Part shown: positions 6,172 to 7,167 of the stretch, one piece after another
How the letters are laid out: every line of letters starts with the position of its first letter
Numbering within the stretch: position 1 is the stretch's first letter
From: JAKJBL01 sp964461335
Lineage (GTDB): Bacteria > Bacillota > Clostridia > Christensenellales > CAG-138
Direction: 5' to 3'
Assembly: GCA_964461335.1 (NCBI GenBank)
Contig: CAYWTY010000074.1
Location: 1-7,167, forward strand
Length of the DNA: 7,167 bases
The notes under the pieces: model-generated
Told to the model about the DNA's origin: nothing
Database searches by the model: none
What the model saw: the letters and a program-made list of their open reading frames with translations, nothing else
Program-made: the position numbers and the translations under genes

Positions 6172-7109
6172 TGGCAAAGGAAATCAGAACTGTTTATGGC
6201 GAAGCGCTTGTTAAATACGGTAAAGAAAACGAAAACATAGTAGTGCTTGATGCTGACGTGTGCGGCTCAACAAAAACCTGTTTGTTCCGCGACGTTTTCC
6301 CTGAGAGGTTTTTCAATGTAGGCATAGCAGAAGCTAATATGACTGCGATTGCAGCAGGCCTTGCTTCAGTAGGCAAAATTCCGTTTGTGAATACATTTGC
6401 AGCGTTTTTAACAACACTCGGCCTTTTGCCTAGCCGCGCATACGGCTCGTATGATAAGCTCCCCATTAAGCTTATGGGCGCTTACGGCGGCATGTCGGAT
6501 TCGTTTGACGGGCCGACACACCACGCGCTTGAAGATATTGCAATAATGCGCAGCCTCCCTAATTTTAAAGTTTATGTTGCAGGGGATGCAACATCAACTG
6601 ATTGGCTTATAAAGCATGCAGTTGAGGACCCTTCCCCAATGTATATAAGGCTCTCGCGAAACGCATTTGTGGATTTATATGATGCAGAAACAGTCTTTGA
6701 AGATGGCAAGGGGAACATAATAAGAGAAGGCAGCGATGCAACAATTGTCGCATGCGGGTATATGGTTGGCAACTCGCTTGAAGCAGCTAAATTGCTTAAT
6801 GACGAGGGCATTAGCGTAAGGGTCGTAGATATGTTCTCTATAAAGCCTATTGACAGTGAGCTGCTTCTTAACTGCGCCTTAGAGACGGGCGCAATTATTA
6901 CAGCTGAAGAGCACAGCATAATAGGCGGGCTTGGTTCTGCTGTTGCTGAGGTAATCTCTGAGGCAAATGCAAAAGTGCCCTTAGGCAGAGTAGGCACCCA
7001 AGACCGCCACGCAGAAACAGGCCCCTACCCGAAGCTTATAAAAAAATATGGGCTTGATGCAGATGCAATTGCGAGAAAAGTACGCGAAACCCTAAAAAAG
7101 AAAAGCTAA
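6171..7109 (+). CDS. Transketolase, C-terminal (pyrimidine-binding) subunit
   Basis: This is the partner half of the split transketolase. The 312 residues equal the pyrimidine-binding domain plus the C-terminal transketolase domain; the two subunits total 589 residues, somewhat shorter than fused enzymes. FFNVGIAEANMTAIAAGLA (47-65) contains E54, the glutamate that activates the ThDP aminopyrimidine. PFVNTFAAFL (71-80) and DGPTHHALEDIAIMRSLP (113-130) are standard; H117/H118 and R160 (RLSRN) line the substrate site. Residues about 185-305 form the C-terminal domain (ATIVACGYMVGNSLEAA, then AEEHSIIGGLGSAVAE). The related 1-deoxyxylulose-5-phosphate synthase is a single chain of about 620 residues, so the split two-gene layout and N-subunit motifs favour transketolase. 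The start ATG overlaps the upstream stop as TAATG, with G-rich GGGGGTG at about 6157-6163 as ribosome binding site. No clear terminator follows. Confidence 0.95.
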   Translation: MAKEIRTVYGEALVKYGKENENIVVLDADVCGSTKTCLFRDVFPERFFNVGIAEANMTAIAAGLASVGKIPFVNTFAAFLTTLGLLPSRAYGSYDKLPIKLMGAYGGMSDSFDGPTHHALEDIAIMRSLPNFKVYVAGDATSTDWLIKHAVEDPSPMYIRLSRNAFVDLYDAETVFEDGKGNIIREGSDATIVACGYMVGNSLEAAKLLNDEGISVRVVDMFSIKPIDSELLLNCALETGAIITAEEHSIIGGLGSAVAEVISEANAKVPLGRVGTQDRHAETGPYPKLIKKYGLDADAIARKVRETLKKKS

Positions 7110-7110
7110 A

Positions 7111-7167
7111 TTACGGCTCTATGTCAATAGTTGGGGTAGAGCGGTAGACCAAGAGCAACGGGGAGCT
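7111..7167 (-). other. Possible C-terminal fragment of a convergent gene at the window edge
   Basis: From the right edge a minus-strand frame reads SSPLLLVYRSTPTIDIEP and stops at TAA (7111-7113), one base beyond the transketolase stop. Only 18 codons are visible, so coding status is unproven. GCTCTA (7116-7121) and TAGAGC (7137-7142) also form a 6-bp inverted repeat with a 15-base loop, lacking a T-run. This stretch could equally be a non-coding repeat or insertion-sequence end. Confidence 0.2.

Noticed and set aside
6572..6997. 141-codon minus-strand frame inside the transketolase C subunit
   Set aside because: It is antisense to conserved transketolase domains, and its Ser/Ala-rich translation has no motif.
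1..7167. CRISPR array, tRNA/rRNA genes, phage or defence genes
   Set aside because: No regularly spaced direct repeats, no tRNA-like cloverleaf sequence and no relevant protein motifs were seen on either strand.

Overview
The window reads as ordinary chromosome of a low-to-moderate G+C Firmicute, most likely a gut-type Clostridia (Oscillospirales/Christensenellales-like). Four things suggest this: small families typical of clostridia (a DUF1540 cysteine-rich protein, a DUF3842 protein, a YugP-type zinc peptidase), strong AGGAGG-type ribosome binding sites, TGnTATAMT extended -10 promoters, and transketolase split into two subunit genes. The assignment is an inference from gene content, not a measured phylogeny.

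Layout. Positions 1-76 hold two adjacent hairpins downstream of asnS; they may be its terminator or the end of a small mobile element. asnS (77-1456, minus) encodes a complete asparaginyl-tRNA synthetase with its own promoter at about 1486-1515. Diverging from it is a 343-residue protein I cannot assign (1583-2614, plus). A membrane-embedded HEIGH zinc metallopeptidase follows (2703-3407, plus). A 28-bp perfect palindrome flanked by A and T runs (3428-3455) sits between the peptidase and a convergent 56-residue DUF1540 gene (3488-3658, minus) and probably terminates both. After a roughly 200-bp divergent regulatory gap comes a plus-strand cluster: a DUF3842 protein (3863-4279), a glycerate dehydrogenase/hydroxypyruvate reductase-like D-2-hydroxyacid dehydrogenase (4294-5256), and transketolase N-terminal (5338-6171) and C-terminal (6171-7109) subunits. 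The last 57 bases contain a minus-strand open frame that runs off the window edge.

How the genes work together. The two transketolase halves share one base (TAATG) and together make one thiamine-diphosphate enzyme. The dehydrogenase just upstream probably acts on hydroxypyruvate or a related 2-keto acid, and hydroxypyruvate is also a classical transketolase ketol donor. The cluster therefore suggests a link between C3 hydroxyacid metabolism and the non-oxidative pentose phosphate pathway, though this is inference. The other genes are unrelated housekeeping or membrane functions.

I found no CRISPR array, rRNA, tRNA, phage module or defence system. The least explained items are the orphan 343-residue protein, the DUF3842 and DUF1540 proteins, and the structured sequences at both window edges.
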